Assembly: GCA_002424495.1 (NCBI GenBank)
Contig: DIKH01000125.1
Span: 2,606-23,710, forward strand
Length of the DNA: 21,105 nt
Source of the DNA: Desulfobacteraceae bacterium UBA5623
GTDB taxonomy: Bacteria; Desulfobacterota; DSM-4660; Desulfatiglandales; Desulfatiglandaceae
Direction: 5' to 3'
Below are positions 1 through 8,800 of this stretch, in pieces. A program made the translations under genes and the position numbers. The stretch's first letter is position 1. Each line of letters begins with the position of its first letter. The notes under the pieces are model-generated. The model had not been told where the DNA came from. It did no database searches and was given only the letters and a program-made list of their open reading frames with translations.

Positions 1-637
1 AGCCGAGCACGGATTCCTCGACCAGTATCTGCCTGACCAGGCTTGCTGAAAGTCCACGGCTGGCGATGGTTCGTAATTCCTCTACATTGTAGACAAGACC
101 CCCGCCAGTCCCCCCCATGGTGTAAGCCGGACGTATGACAACAGGATAGCCCAGATTATCCGCCACATTTTCTGCCTCCTCCACACTAAAGGCAGGCTGA
201 CTCAGCGGCATTTCTATGCCAAGGCGATTCATGGTCTCCTTAAATGCGATTCTATCCTCTCCCCGTTCTATGGCGTCAACCTGAACGCCTATGATATTTA
301 CCCCGTATTTTTCAAGCACCCCTGCCCGCGCCAGTTCTGAAGACAGATTCAGCGCGGACTGGCCGCCAAGGTTAGGAAGAATGGCGTCAGGCCGTTCCTT
401 TTCGATTATCTCTGTCATGGTCTGTAGATTAAGAGGCTCGATATAGGTGACATCCGCCATCCCCGGATCAGTCATAATGGTTGCAGGATTGGAATTGACC
501 AGGACAATTTGATAGCCAAGCTTTCTGAGGGCCTTGCAGGCCTGGGTGCCGGAATAGTCAAACTCGCAGGCCTGTCCGATAATAATCGGACCTGAGCCGA
601 TAATCATAACCTTCTTAATATCGTTACGTCTTGGCAT
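1..637 (-). CDS. carB: carbamoyl-phosphate synthase large subunit, N-terminal part
   Basis: Makes carbamoyl phosphate from glutamine-derived ammonia, bicarbonate and two ATP, feeding pyrimidine and arginine synthesis in the cytoplasm. Translation of the minus strand from the ATG at 637 begins MPRRNDIKKVMIIGSGPI, continues through GQACEFDYSGTQACKALR and VNSNPATIMTDP, and stays open for about 212 codons to base 1. These are hallmark motifs of the first pre-ATP-grasp and ATP-grasp region of CarB. The remaining roughly 860 residues lie outside the window. An AAGGAGA ribosome site ends about 7 bases before the ATG and supports this start. carA is not adjacent upstream: the neighbour is a divergent hydrolase, so carB probably has its own promoter (736-764). 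Identification is secure from these motifs. Confidence 0.96.
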   Translation of the reverse strand, partial: MPRRNDIKKVMIIGSGPIIIGQACEFDYSGTQACKALRKLGYQIVLVNSNPATIMTDPGMADVTYIEPLNLQTMTEIIEKERPDAILPNLGGQSALNLSSELARAGVLEKYGVNIIGVQVDAIERGEDRIAFKETMNRLGIEMPLSQPAFSVEEAENVADNLGYPVVIRPAYTMGGTGGGLVYNVEELRTIASRGLSASLVRQILVEESVLG

Positions 638-735
638 ATAAATTCTCCTTGTGCCTTAGTTCTCAGGATGTGAAATCAACCCGTCCTGTCTAACTTTAGT
701 ATCCATGATATAGGTGCTGATTTTTAAGTTCGGCT

Positions 736-764
736 AATATAGGAAAGCCTTGTTTTTGAGTCAA
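736..764 (-). promoter_or_regulatory. sigma-70-like promoter for carB
   Basis: Read on the minus strand, TTGACT (764-759) is followed by a 17-base spacer and TATATT (741-736). This is 5/6 and 5/6 to the consensus at ideal spacing, about 100 bases upstream of the carB start. No attenuator hairpin was recognised between it and the start. Prediction by eye only. Confidence 0.5.
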
Positions 765-912
765 GGACAAAGAAAAGTTTCGGAATTTCCTGTAATAACT
801 GACCAGAAATTTTCCATTAATGTGTGGAGGATCTGTTATGGCATGTCAGTTGTACGTTATGTATTAACCTATTGAAATAATTAAACTTAAATTTAGTCTC
901 AAACGATTTTTC

Positions 913-942
913 TTGCCTTGTTCGCTCTGGCTGATCTATAAA
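913..942 (+). promoter_or_regulatory. possible promoter for the MBL-fold hydrolase operon
   Basis: TTGCCT (913-918), an 18-base spacer and TATAAA (937-942) lie about 95 bases upstream of the hydrolase ATG in the carB-hydrolase divergent gap (638-1038). The match is moderate. The rest of this gap holds no convincing gene. A strong GGAGG (826-830) precedes a nine-codon ORF at 838-867 (MACQLYVMY), which I regard as chance or, at most, a leader peptide. Confidence 0.35.
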
Positions 943-1038
943 ATGTGTCAATGGATTTTGCCATAGCTTACAGCCGATCTACTGTTGGCGGCAAATACAA
1001 AGAAAGCGTCTCACTAAGGGGGCGCTTGGGAGGAAAAT

Positions 1039-1689
1039 ATGAAAATCAGATGGAACGGACACTCAAGTTTTACCATCACCGCCTCCGATAACACCGTATT
1101 GGTAACAGACCCATATGATCCAAACGGATACGGAGGGGTGTTAAAGTACGACCAGGTAAGAGACAGGGCTGACGGCGTCCTGGTCAGCCATAATCATGCG
1201 GATCATAATTATGTAAAGGGTCTCACCGGTTCGCCCAAGGTCGTAAAGGGTGATGGCCAGGTAAAAGGCATACAGATAAAAGGCATCTCCAGCCATCATG
1301 ACGAATCCGGCGGCTCTGAGCGTGGAGATAATGTCATATTTGCATTCGCGGTTGATGGGATAAGGATCTGCTTTGTGGGGGACTTGGGCCATCAGCTTTC
1401 CCCTAAACAGGTGGATGCCATAGGGCAGGTGGACCTGCTCCTGTTACCTGTTGGAGGTACTTACACAGTGGATGCAGAGGGCGCGGTCAAGGTTGCAAAT
1501 GCGTTAAGTCCCAGGCTGATCATCCCCATGCATTTTAAGACTTCCAAGTGCAATCTTCCGATTGCCGGTGTGGATGGCTTTCTCTCAAAAATGACAGGTG
1601 TTAGGCATGTCAATAAGAGCGAGGTAGATCTTTCAGCGGATATTCTTCCTGCCGCGCCGGAGGTCTGGGTGTTGGATCATGCGTGCTGA
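1039..1689 (+). CDS. metallo-beta-lactamase-fold metal-dependent hydrolase
   Basis: A 216-aa MBL-fold protein of the UPF0173/UlaG-like group. The start MKIRWNGHSSF and the metal-binding signature H51-x-H53-x-D55-H56 (SHNHADH) are typical. Further expected ligands are the His pair in ISSHHDE, the Asp of FVGDLGH and the His of IIPMHF near the C-terminus. There is no signal peptide, so it is probably cytoplasmic. GGAGG about 5 bases before the ATG fixes the start. It lies 25 bases upstream of the Lon-like protease start and probably shares its transcript. The natural substrate of this group is mostly unknown, so only the class of reaction (metal-dependent hydrolysis) is claimed. Confidence 0.9.
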   Translation: MKIRWNGHSSFTITASDNTVLVTDPYDPNGYGGVLKYDQVRDRADGVLVSHNHADHNYVKGLTGSPKVVKGDGQVKGIQIKGISSHHDESGGSERGDNVIFAFAVDGIRICFVGDLGHQLSPKQVDAIGQVDLLLLPVGGTYTVDAEGAVKVANALSPRLIIPMHFKTSKCNLPIAGVDGFLSKMTGVRHVNKSEVDLSADILPAAPEVWVLDHAC

Positions 1690-1714
1690 TTGCTAACTTA
1701 TGGAGGAACAGTTT

Positions 1715-4174
1715 ATGCCCAGGAAATTCCCGGAAGTCCCGGCCCTTGAACTCAGAGCTTATATAGATCCTGAATTGCTTCCGTTTGAAAATACCTCATC
1801 GCTTGAACCCCCTGATGAACGGATACTTGGTCAGGAAAGGGCGACTGACGCTATCAAATTCGGGATAGGAATGAAGGCCCCGGGATATCATATCTTTGTT
1901 GCAGGCCCATCCAAGGCGGGGCTGACCTATATGGCGAGGACCTATCTCGAAGAGCAGGCCCAAAAAGAGCCGACACCCCCTGACTGGTGCTATGTCCACA
2001 ATTTTAAAGAGGCGGATAAGCCAAAGTGCATGAAATTGTCCGCGGGCAGGGCAAAGTCGCTCAACAAGGACATGTTGGAACTGATCAGCGAAATGCAGAA
2101 GAGGATACCGGATGTCTTTGACGGTGATGAATACAACGTCAGGAAAAGCCAGATGCAGAAGGAAGTTGAAAGGCATCGGGAAGAGACCATTGAGGAGGTG
2201 TCACGTCTTGCTGAGAAGGAAGGCTTTATCCTTCAGATGTCCCAGATGGGCATGGTCCTGTTGCCGGCAACAGAGGATGGTCAGCCGATGAGTCAGGAAA
2301 GGCTTTCCGAGCTGGATGAGGGAAAGAAAAATGAGCTGAAGGACAAGAGCAATCAGATCCAGAAAAAGATGGAAGAGGCGGTTAAAAAGATCCGGAAGGC
2401 CGAGGCAGAGCTGAAAAATAACAGTGACAAACTTAGCAATGAGATTGCCCTGTTTCACGTGGGCCAGATCATGGAGATCTACCTTGAAAGATATAAGGAT
2501 GAACCGGACGTAATAGAATATCTCAAGGCCGTAGGGGAAGACGTGATTGAAAACATTGATGACTTCAAAAAACAGGAGGCGACGCAGCAACCACAGATGC
2601 AGCATTTCCCAGCGCCGGACAGACAGGCCATTTTCAGGAAATACACGGTTAATGTCCTGATTGACAATTCCGGGACAAAAGGGGCGCCGGTGGTTATTGA
2701 GTCCAATCCCACCTACCCGAATCTTTTTGGCACCATTGAAAGACAGGCCTGGTTTGGCGCACTGTTTACTGATTTTACAATGATCAAGCCTGGAGTTCTC
2801 CATAAGGCCAACGGCGGCTATCTTGTGATGAAGGCCCTTGACCTGATCAAGTGGTATCTTTCCTGGGAGGCCCTTAAGAGGGCCCTTAGGGAACAGGAAA
2901 TCAGGATCGAAGACCCAGGGGAGCTCTACGGACTTTTCAGCACCAGGACGATCCGGCCGGAACCCATAGCCCTTGACATCAAAATTGTGCTTACAGGTGA
3001 TCCCTATTTGTACGAACTCCTTCACTATTATGACGACCGTTTTCCAAAGCTTTTCAAGGTAAAAGCACACATGGATGATCAGATGGACCGAAAGGATGAT
3101 GCTGTCATCCAGTGTTCAAAAATGATCGGGAATCTTTGCCGCGATCTTAACACAAGACATCTCGACAAAAGCGGCGTCGCCCGTGTGATTGAGTACAGCA
3201 TGGAACGTACTGAAGACCGGGACAAACTCACCCTCGAAATCGGGGACATAGGAGACCTGATCAAAGAGGCCGAATATTTTGCAGACCTTGATCACACGGA
3301 ATTTATTTCGGGCAATCACGTTGAACAGGCGGTCAGGAAAAGGATCTTCCGGTCCAATCTGTTTGAAGAGCGTGTCAGGGAACTGGTGGAAAAAGACATA
3401 TTCTGGGTTGAGACCGATGGGCAAAAGATCGGCCAGATCAACGGCCTTTCCGTAATCATGACAGGCGACCACGAATTCGGCAAACCCAATCGGATCACAG
3501 CGACCGTCTCAGTGGGAAGGGATGGCGTTGTCGCCATTGAACGGGAATCAAAGATGAGCGGTAACATCCATACCAAAGGGGTCATGATCCTTACCAGTTT
3601 TCTCAAGGAACGCTTTGCCCATAATAAACCTCTATCTCTTAATGCCACCTTCTGTTTTGAGCAGAGCTACGGGCTGGTGGAAGGAGACAGCGCATCGAGC
3701 GCCGAGCTTTTTGTCCTCTTGAGCGCCCTGGCCAGGATTCCCCTCTTCCAGGGCATTGCCGTCACCGGTTCGGTCAGCCAGAAAGGGGAGATTCAGCCTG
3801 TGGGGGGTGTATCCCGCAAGGTTGAGGCCTTTTTTAACATATGCAAATACAAGGGGCTGACAGGCCAGCAGGGGGTGATAGTTCCCCAAAAAAATGTGCG
3901 GAATCTTATGCTCAAAAAGGAGGTTGCAGATGCAGTTGAAAGGGGAGAATTCCATATATGGGCAATCTCTACCATCGAGGAGGGAATAGAGATCCTGACC
4001 GGTGTGGATGCAGGCACGATGCAGGAAGATGGCTCATACCCGGAGGAGACACTGTTTGGAAAGGTGGATGAGAGACTCTTCGAGATCGCTGAGATCGTAA
4101 GAAGGTTTGATAAAGATATTGACGAAGAAGGGGCTGAAATGGAGGATGTGGACGATGACGAGGACGAAGATTAA
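1715..4174 (+). CDS. Lon-like (LonB/COG1067) S16 protease with AAA-type domain
   Basis: An 819-aa protease of the AAA_32/Lon_C family. The S16 peptidase half holds catalytic S659 (GDSASSAEL) and K702 (GGVSRKVEAF), 43 residues apart as in Lon S679/K722. The N-terminal half carries a long Glu/Lys-rich helical insertion (about residues 150-260) and the ANGGYLVMKALDLI ... WEALKRAL segment typical of the family. At the Walker A position the sequence is GPSKAGLT (64-71): Leu replaces the nucleotide-contacting Lys/Arg, so ATP use is questionable. The C-terminus is an acidic tail (EDVDDDEDED). An ATG at 1700 is in frame, but GGAGG (1702-1706) is correctly placed only for the ATG at 1715. Role inferred: intracellular protein quality control. 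It precedes the BFN gene by about 60 bases. Confidence 0.93.
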   Translation: MPRKFPEVPALELRAYIDPELLPFENTSSLEPPDERILGQERATDAIKFGIGMKAPGYHIFVAGPSKAGLTYMARTYLEEQAQKEPTPPDWCYVHNFKEADKPKCMKLSAGRAKSLNKDMLELISEMQKRIPDVFDGDEYNVRKSQMQKEVERHREETIEEVSRLAEKEGFILQMSQMGMVLLPATEDGQPMSQERLSELDEGKKNELKDKSNQIQKKMEEAVKKIRKAEAELKNNSDKLSNEIALFHVGQIMEIYLERYKDEPDVIEYLKAVGEDVIENIDDFKKQEATQQPQMQHFPAPDRQAIFRKYTVNVLIDNSGTKGAPVVIESNPTYPNLFGTIERQAWFGALFTDFTMIKPGVLHKANGGYLVMKALDLIKWYLSWEALKRALREQEIRIEDPGELYGLFSTRTIRPEPIALDIKIVLTGDPYLYELLHYYDDRFPKLFKVKAHMDDQMDRKDDAVIQCSKMIGNLCRDLNTRHLDKSGVARVIEYSMERTEDRDKLTLEIGDIGDLIKEAEYFADLDHTEFISGNHVEQAVRKRIFRSNLFEERVRELVEKDIFWVETDGQKIGQINGLSVIMTGDHEFGKPNRITATVSVGRDGVVAIERESKMSGNIHTKGVMILTSFLKERFAHNKPLSLNATFCFEQSYGLVEGDSASSAELFVLLSALARIPLFQGIAVTGSVSQKGEIQPVGGVSRKVEAFFNICKYKGLTGQQGVIVPQKNVRNLMLKKEVADAVERGEFHIWAISTIEEGIEILTGVDAGTMQEDGSYPEETLFGKVDERLFEIAEIVRRFDKDIDEEGAEMEDVDDDEDED

Positions 4175-4233
4175 GACGGGATGGAATAAAAATGACGTTT
4201 TGTTTTGAAACTGGTCAGGAGGATTCTTGAATC

Positions 4234-4689
4234 ATGTCAGACAGCAATATGATCAAAATAGGCTGGGTGCATCTTGAATCCGATGCCAATATGGGTAAGA
4301 TGGTGGTTTTAAAAGAACTGGCGGAGGATGAGCGCTATTTTCTTATGTTCATAGGCAATGCCGAATTCGCAGCCATTGCCAAAGAAAAGGGTATGGTTGA
4401 TACCCCCAGGCCCATCACCCACGAACTATATCTGAGTATCTTGGAAAAGCTTCAGGTTGAGTTTTTGCGTGTGGAGATATATGCAGTGCGTCAAGAAACC
4501 TATTATGCCAACGTATTCATTCGGATCAATGGACAGGAACATGCCATAGACAGCCGCCCCAGTGACGCTGTGGCCCTTGCCCTGAACAGGGGGATACCGA
4601 TTCTGGTCTCATCAGGCCTGTTCAACCGCAGATTGACCCATAAGGAGATCAGGGAATATGAGAGCCTGATAAAAAGGGTTAATTTTTAA
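4234..4689 (+). CDS. bifunctional nuclease family protein (BFN/DUF151)
   Basis: A 151-aa protein that is essentially one BFN (DUF151) domain. The family core is easy to see: YFLMFIGNAEF early, THELYLSILEKL in the middle, and the signature IDSRPSDAVALALNRGIPI about residues 108-126, followed by an R-L-x-x-K-E C-terminal helix. Related proteins have been reported with combined RNase and DNase activity, but the substrate here is unknown. An AGGAGG ribosome site lies about 10 bases before the ATG. It sits downstream of the Lon-like protease in the same direction, a pairing that suggests one transcript. No clear rho-independent terminator follows. Confidence 0.9.
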   Translation: MSDSNMIKIGWVHLESDANMGKMVVLKELAEDERYFLMFIGNAEFAAIAKEKGMVDTPRPITHELYLSILEKLQVEFLRVEIYAVRQETYYANVFIRINGQEHAIDSRPSDAVALALNRGIPILVSSGLFNRRLTHKEIREYESLIKRVNF

Positions 4690-4795
4690 GTCCCGCCCAA
4701 AAATGCCCTCCGGTTCTCAGTCAGCCTCCTAATGCGATTTTTCGCCCTGATGATCCTCGTTTTTGTATTACTCCGGCAATTAAAAACCCTAAAGC

Positions 4796-4824
4796 CGTCA
4801 TTCCGGCGAAGGCCGGAATCCAGG
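4796..4824 (+). repeat. dispersed palindromic repeat (WIPAFAGMT-type)
   Basis: The core CATTCCGGCGAAGGCCGGAA is a near-perfect hairpin, with ATTCCGGC and GCCGGAAT arms around a short loop, followed by TCCAGG. From memory this is a very common intergenic repeat in proteobacterial genomes; read on the minus strand it gives the peptide WIPAFAGMT that litters databases as false ORFs. Its right edge abuts the first recognisable codons of the IHF-alpha relic. Only one copy was noticed in the window. Confidence 0.75.
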
Positions 4825-5050
4825 AAAGAAGCCTCTGAAGCAATAGAGCCTTACTGGAAATCATGAAAAAGACACTGGCAACAGGAGAGGATATCATTAT
4901 CTCAGGTTTCGGCAAGTTCTGTGTTAAGGAAAAAATAAACGAAGGGGCAGAAATCCATCTACAGGGGAGGACTTATATTTGGATGCCAGGAGAGTGGTCT
5001 CCTTCCAGTGTTCAAGATTATTAAGGGATAAGATGAATGGAGAAGGGTGA
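4822..5050 (+). pseudogene. IHF-alpha (HU/IHF family) pseudogene, 5'-truncated and twice frameshifted
   Basis: Pieces of an integration host factor alpha subunit run across three frames. First is RKEASEAIE (4822-4848). After a one-base slip comes LLEIMKKTLATGEDIIISGF, then GKFCVKEK (to about 4935). After a second slip near 4938-4945 come RGRNPSTGEDLYLDARRVVSF and LLRDKMNGEG, ending at TGA 5048-5050. This order, including ISGFGKF and LDARRVV, is the second half of helix 1-2 through the beta arm and C-terminus of IHF-alpha. The N-terminal 20 or so residues and the start codon are absent, and the palindromic repeat sits where they should be. It is too broken to give a working DNA-bending protein. 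Decay of one paralogue is likely, with an intact copy elsewhere. Confidence 0.85.
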
Positions 5051-5354
5051 CCTGTCTTTCAAGAGAGCATTTATTTCTGCCCTCGTTCAAAAAGTTTTGG
5101 ATATCAAACTCTTCCAATCGATTAGCATTTTTGAAAAAACATAAATGGCCCAGTGTCATGAACTAGGGGTGATAGTACAGACATATCACCGGTTTTCTGA
5201 CCGCCTGATATTCTGGGGTATGGCAAGGATATCTGAATTTGTTGTCACGATCCTAGGCCCTTCTAACCTACCTTTCATCTTGGGCAAGAGGCAAGATTAG
5301 ATTTGACCTTTATTCCTAACCTACCACGCTCCGTGTTTTTCCAGACAAAATCAA
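5051..5354. other. intergenic spacer, no supported gene
   Basis: About 300 bases between the IHF-alpha relic and the defence operon promoter. Short open frames exist on both strands, but none has a family resemblance together with a ribosome site. No tRNA, attachment-site duplication or terminator was recognised. This is the left boundary of the accessory region. Confidence 0.5.
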
Positions 5355-5382
5355 TTGACAAACAGACCGAGTGTCATATAAC
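5355..5382 (+). promoter_or_regulatory. sigma-70-like promoter of the defence operon
   Basis: TTGACA (5355-5360, perfect) is followed by a 16-base spacer and TATAAC (5377-5382, 5/6). It lies about 155 bases upstream of the HTH gene and is the best promoter match in the gap. It would drive the whole seven-gene operon, because no terminator is visible before 17282. Prediction by eye. Confidence 0.6.
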
Positions 5383-5384
5383 CT

Positions 5385-5404
5385 AAACCAGTTTAATTTG
5401 GTTT
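5385..5404. promoter_or_regulatory. inverted repeat at the start of transcription, candidate operator
   Basis: AAACCA (5385-5390) and TGGTTT (5399-5404) form a 6-base inverted repeat around an AT-rich 8-base centre. It lies immediately downstream of the -10 box, so it would cover the expected transcription start. The first gene of the operon is a small HTH DNA-binding protein, making autorepression here a reasonable inference. No footprint evidence is available. Confidence 0.35.
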
Positions 5405-5420
5405 TACTGGATGGAGCCAG

Positions 5421-5510
5421 ATGATGCTCATTTCAGGTGAACCGATTTTTCGGCCTCCCATAACTTCAACTCAGACATTCAAGCGACAGCAAGGGATCGT
5501 TCGCAAATAG
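5421..5510 (+). CDS. possible 29-codon leader ORF
   Basis: A short frame begins MMLISGEPIF and ends at TAG 5508-5510, inside the 5' leader between the promoter and the HTH gene. GGAG at 5413-5416 is well spaced for the second ATG (5424). No family is recognised and the length is close to chance expectation, so this is a weak call. If translated it could influence translation of the HTH gene, which begins 29 bases downstream. Confidence 0.2.
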   Translation: MMLISGEPIFRPPITSTQTFKRQQGIVRK

Positions 5511-5538
5511 GATCAGCACTAAGTGACAGGAGTCAATG

Positions 5539-5742
5539 ATGGAAGATCGATGGCTCTCAGTAGATGAGATTGCGGCCTATCTCGGCATCAAGCGGGATAC
5601 GGTATACAAATGGATTACCGAAAAACATATGCCGTCACACCGGATGGGCCGCCTCTGGAAGTTCAAGAAAGATGAAGTGGATGATTGGGTGAAAACTGGA
5701 GATGCGGCGGATAGCAAGACCAGGCAGGAACTGTCTGCATAA
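5539..5742 (+). CDS. excisionase-family helix-turn-helix DNA-binding protein
   Basis: A 67-aa protein made of one MerR/excisionase-like winged HTH (HTH_17 type). WLSVDEIAAYLGIKRDTVYKW forms the helix-turn-helix, and RMGRLWKFKKDEVDDWV forms the wing and last helix. An ATG at 5536 is directly before the chosen ATG at 5539; the AGGAG at 5528-5532 is better spaced for the latter. It is the first gene of the defence operon, 66 bases before the helicase. Small HTH proteins of this kind often open restriction and defence operons, so a role as operon autoregulator acting on the inverted repeat at 5385-5404 is inferred. A role in site-specific recombination is less likely because no integrase is present. 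Confidence 0.85.
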   Translation: MEDRWLSVDEIAAYLGIKRDTVYKWITEKHMPSHRMGRLWKFKKDEVDDWVKTGDAADSKTRQELSA

Positions 5743-5808
5743 ACGGCAAAACAAGTATTTCAATAGAATGTCAAATCTGCAATTACTTTTTAAAGTTAAG
5801 TTCAAAAA

Positions 5809-8800
5809 ATGAGCACACTCGAAGACCTCACTCCAAATGCTGCTGTAAAAGGTATCCTGCCGGATTGCCTGGTAACGGTGGTGTCTATTCAATGGTTTGG
5901 TTCGGAGGCGCTTGAACTCACCTACAAAGATCCCACCGGCAAGGTCGCAAACGAACTTCTTTTTCGCCATGATGAAAACCGCATTGAAGTAGCGTATCAA
6001 GGCCGGCCGTGGAGTTTCGATGGCGATGGAGATCTTTTTCGACTTGTATCTGAGGCGCATCGCATCCGGCTTGCGCACCTGTTCGACCCTGTCCTGGCGG
6101 TTCATACCTCAATTGTTGAGCCGCTGCCTCACCAGATTACGGCGGTTTATGAAGAAATGCTTCCTCGCCAGCCCTTGCGATTTCTCCTCGCGGATGACCC
6201 TGGTGCGGGCAAAACCATCATGGCGGGCCTTTTCATCAAAGAACTCATTGTTCGTGGGGACCTGCAGCGCTGTTTGATCGTTTGTCCCGGCAGTCTGGCC
6301 GAGCAGTGGCAGGACGAACTCTATCACCGTTTTCATCTGCCTTTTGAGATCCTTACCAATGACAAACTGGAATCTGCCCGAACCGGCAACTGGTTTTTAG
6401 AAAACAACCTTGTGATTGCCAGACTCGATAAATTAAGTCGTAACGAAGATGTGCAGGCCAAACTACAAGCTCCGGACTGCCGCTGGGATCTCGTAGTCTG
6501 CGACGAAGCGCACAAGATGTCGGCCACTTATTTCGGCGGTGAAATCAAATACACTAAGCGTTACAAACTCGGTCAGCTTCTTTCAAAGCTCACGCGGCAT
6601 TTCCTCATCATGACGGCCACGCCGCACAATGGCAAGGAGGCGGACTTCCAACTCTTTATGGCTCTTCTCGATGGCGACCGCTTCGAAGGAAGATTCCGGG
6701 ACGGTGTCCATGTTTCCGATGTTTCCGATCTTATGCGCCGAATGGTAAAGGAGCAACTTCTCAAGTTCGACGCCACACCGCTTTTTCCAGAACGCCGTGC
6801 ATATACTGTCCCTTACAAACTTTCCGATGCCGAAGCCATACTATACAAGGCTGTGACGGAATATGTGCGGGAGGAGTTCAACCGCGCCGAAGCTCTTCAG
6901 AATGACAAACGGGCAGGAACCGTCGGCTTTGCCCTTACCATACTGCAGCGTCGTCTGGCCTCCTCTCCCGAGGCGATCTACCAGTCGCTGCGGCGCAGGA
7001 AAGAGCGTCTCGAATCCCGTTTGCGCGAGCTTGAAATACTGCAAAGAGGCGCGTACCTTAGCTCAGAAATCTACGCAGAGGGACCCACCCTCGATCCGGA
7101 GGATGTTGAAGATCTTGAAGATACATCGGCCGAGGAAGCAGAGGCAGCCGAGGAGCAAATTCTCGATCAGGCAACCGCTGCACGCACCATCACAGAATTA
7201 AAGGCTGAGATAGAAATCCTCAGGCACTTGGAATCTCTTGCCCTAACTGTTCGACGTGGTGGGGAAGACAGAAAATGGATTGAGCTGGCACATCTTCTTT
7301 CGGAGATTTTTACTCCCGCAGCGCTTGCAGATTGCGTCGCAGAAGAACCGGCCACATACGGATCGTCCCCTAGGCAAAAACTTGTTGTCTTTACAGAGCA
7401 CCGCGACACATTGGCCTATCTGGATCAGCGCATCACGACCCTTCTGGGACGGAAGGAGTCTGTGGTATGCATCCATGGCGGCATTGGCCGCGAGGAGCGA
7501 ACCAAAATCCAAGAGTCCTTCCGGCACGACCCTGAAGTAAGAGTACTCATCGCCACGGACGCTGCTGGAGAAGGCATCAACCTCCAGCGCGCCCATCTCA
7601 TGGTCAATTATGACCTGCCGTGGAATCCCAACCGCATAGAACAGCGTTTCGGTCGTATTCACCGTATTGGTCAAACTGAAGTCTGTCATCTTTGGAACCT
7701 TGTTGCCGACGAGACCCGTGAAGGCGAAGTCTACAAGGCGCTGCTAGACAAGCTTGAAGAGGCCCGAAAGGCCTTGGGCGGTCAAGTGTTTGACGTTCTT
7801 GGAAAACTCCAATTCGAAGGACGCCCCCTTCGATATCTTTTAATAGAGGCCGTACGGTATGGCGAACGGCCGGAGATCCGCGCACGCCTCAACCAGGTCG
7901 TGGCCAATGCCTTTGACCGCACCCGAATTCAGAATCTGATCGAGGAGCGCGCCTTGGCCCGTGATTCCATGGATGTTAGCCGGGTGCATCGGGTCCGGGA
8001 GGAAATGGAGCGAGCCGAGGCCCGCCGCCTGCAGCCACATTACATAGAGTCCTTTTTTATTGAGGCCTTCAAGCGCCTAGGAGGAAACGTCCGTCAGAGG
8101 GAACCAAGGCGATACGAAATCACGAATGTTCCGGCGCCCATTAGAAACCGGGATCGACTGATCGGCATTGGAGAACCGGTGCTCCATCGATATGAGCGCA
8201 TCGTCTTCGAAAAAAATCTCATCAATCCCCAGGGCCTGCCGCTCGCAGCCTTTATCTGTCCCGGCCACCCGTTGCTCGATGCTACCCTCGATATCATAAT
8301 CGAACGTCACCGAGACCTTCTTCGACGAGGTGCTGTGCTGATTGATGAACGAGACCCCGGGGATCAGCCGCGCCTGTTACTGTATCTTGAACACGCCATC
8401 CAGGACGCGGGCGTTACCCGTGCCGGGAACCGTAGGATTGTTTCCAAACGCATGCTTTATGTTGAAATGGATAAGGCCGGATCGGCTCGGCATCTCCACT
8501 ATGCGCCTTATCTGGATTACCGCCTCCTGCGGAATGGCGAGCCGGATGTGGACACAATCCTTTCCAGACCGGAATGTGCCTGGATCAGCCGCGATCTGGA
8601 GCAAAAGGCCCAATCCTATGCCATAGCCCATGTAGTGCCTGAACATTTGGGTGAGGTGCGCGCGGGTAGAGTTGAGTTGATCGCCAAGACCGAGGCCGCA
8701 GTCAAGGACCGCCTGACTAAAGAAATCAGCTATTGGGACCACCGCGCCGAGGAGTTAAAGCTCCAGGAGCAGGCCGGAAAACCCAACGCACGTCTCAACT

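Noticed and set aside
838..867. Nine-codon ORF MACQLYVMY with a strong GGAGG upstream
   Set aside because: Too short to support as a gene and with no link to a neighbouring regulated gene; noted only in the promoter entry.
2201..3070. 289-codon minus-strand ORF inside the Lon-like gene
   Set aside because: Antisense shadow of a clearly conserved coding sequence; composition is low quality and no family is recognised.
4721..4915. 64-codon minus-strand ORF containing WIPAFAGMT
   Set aside because: It is the translation of the dispersed palindromic repeat plus the antisense of the IHF-alpha relic; such ORFs are well-known annotation artefacts.
5034..5142. Open frame starting MEKGDLSFKRAF just after the IHF-alpha relic
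   Set aside because: It overlaps the relic's 3' end and lacks a ribosome site and family resemblance; probably chance.
5051..5354. tRNA gene or attachment-site duplication flanking the island
   Set aside because: Looked for a tRNA-like end or direct repeats shared with 19345-19745 and saw none; integration by a tyrosine recombinase is not supported.
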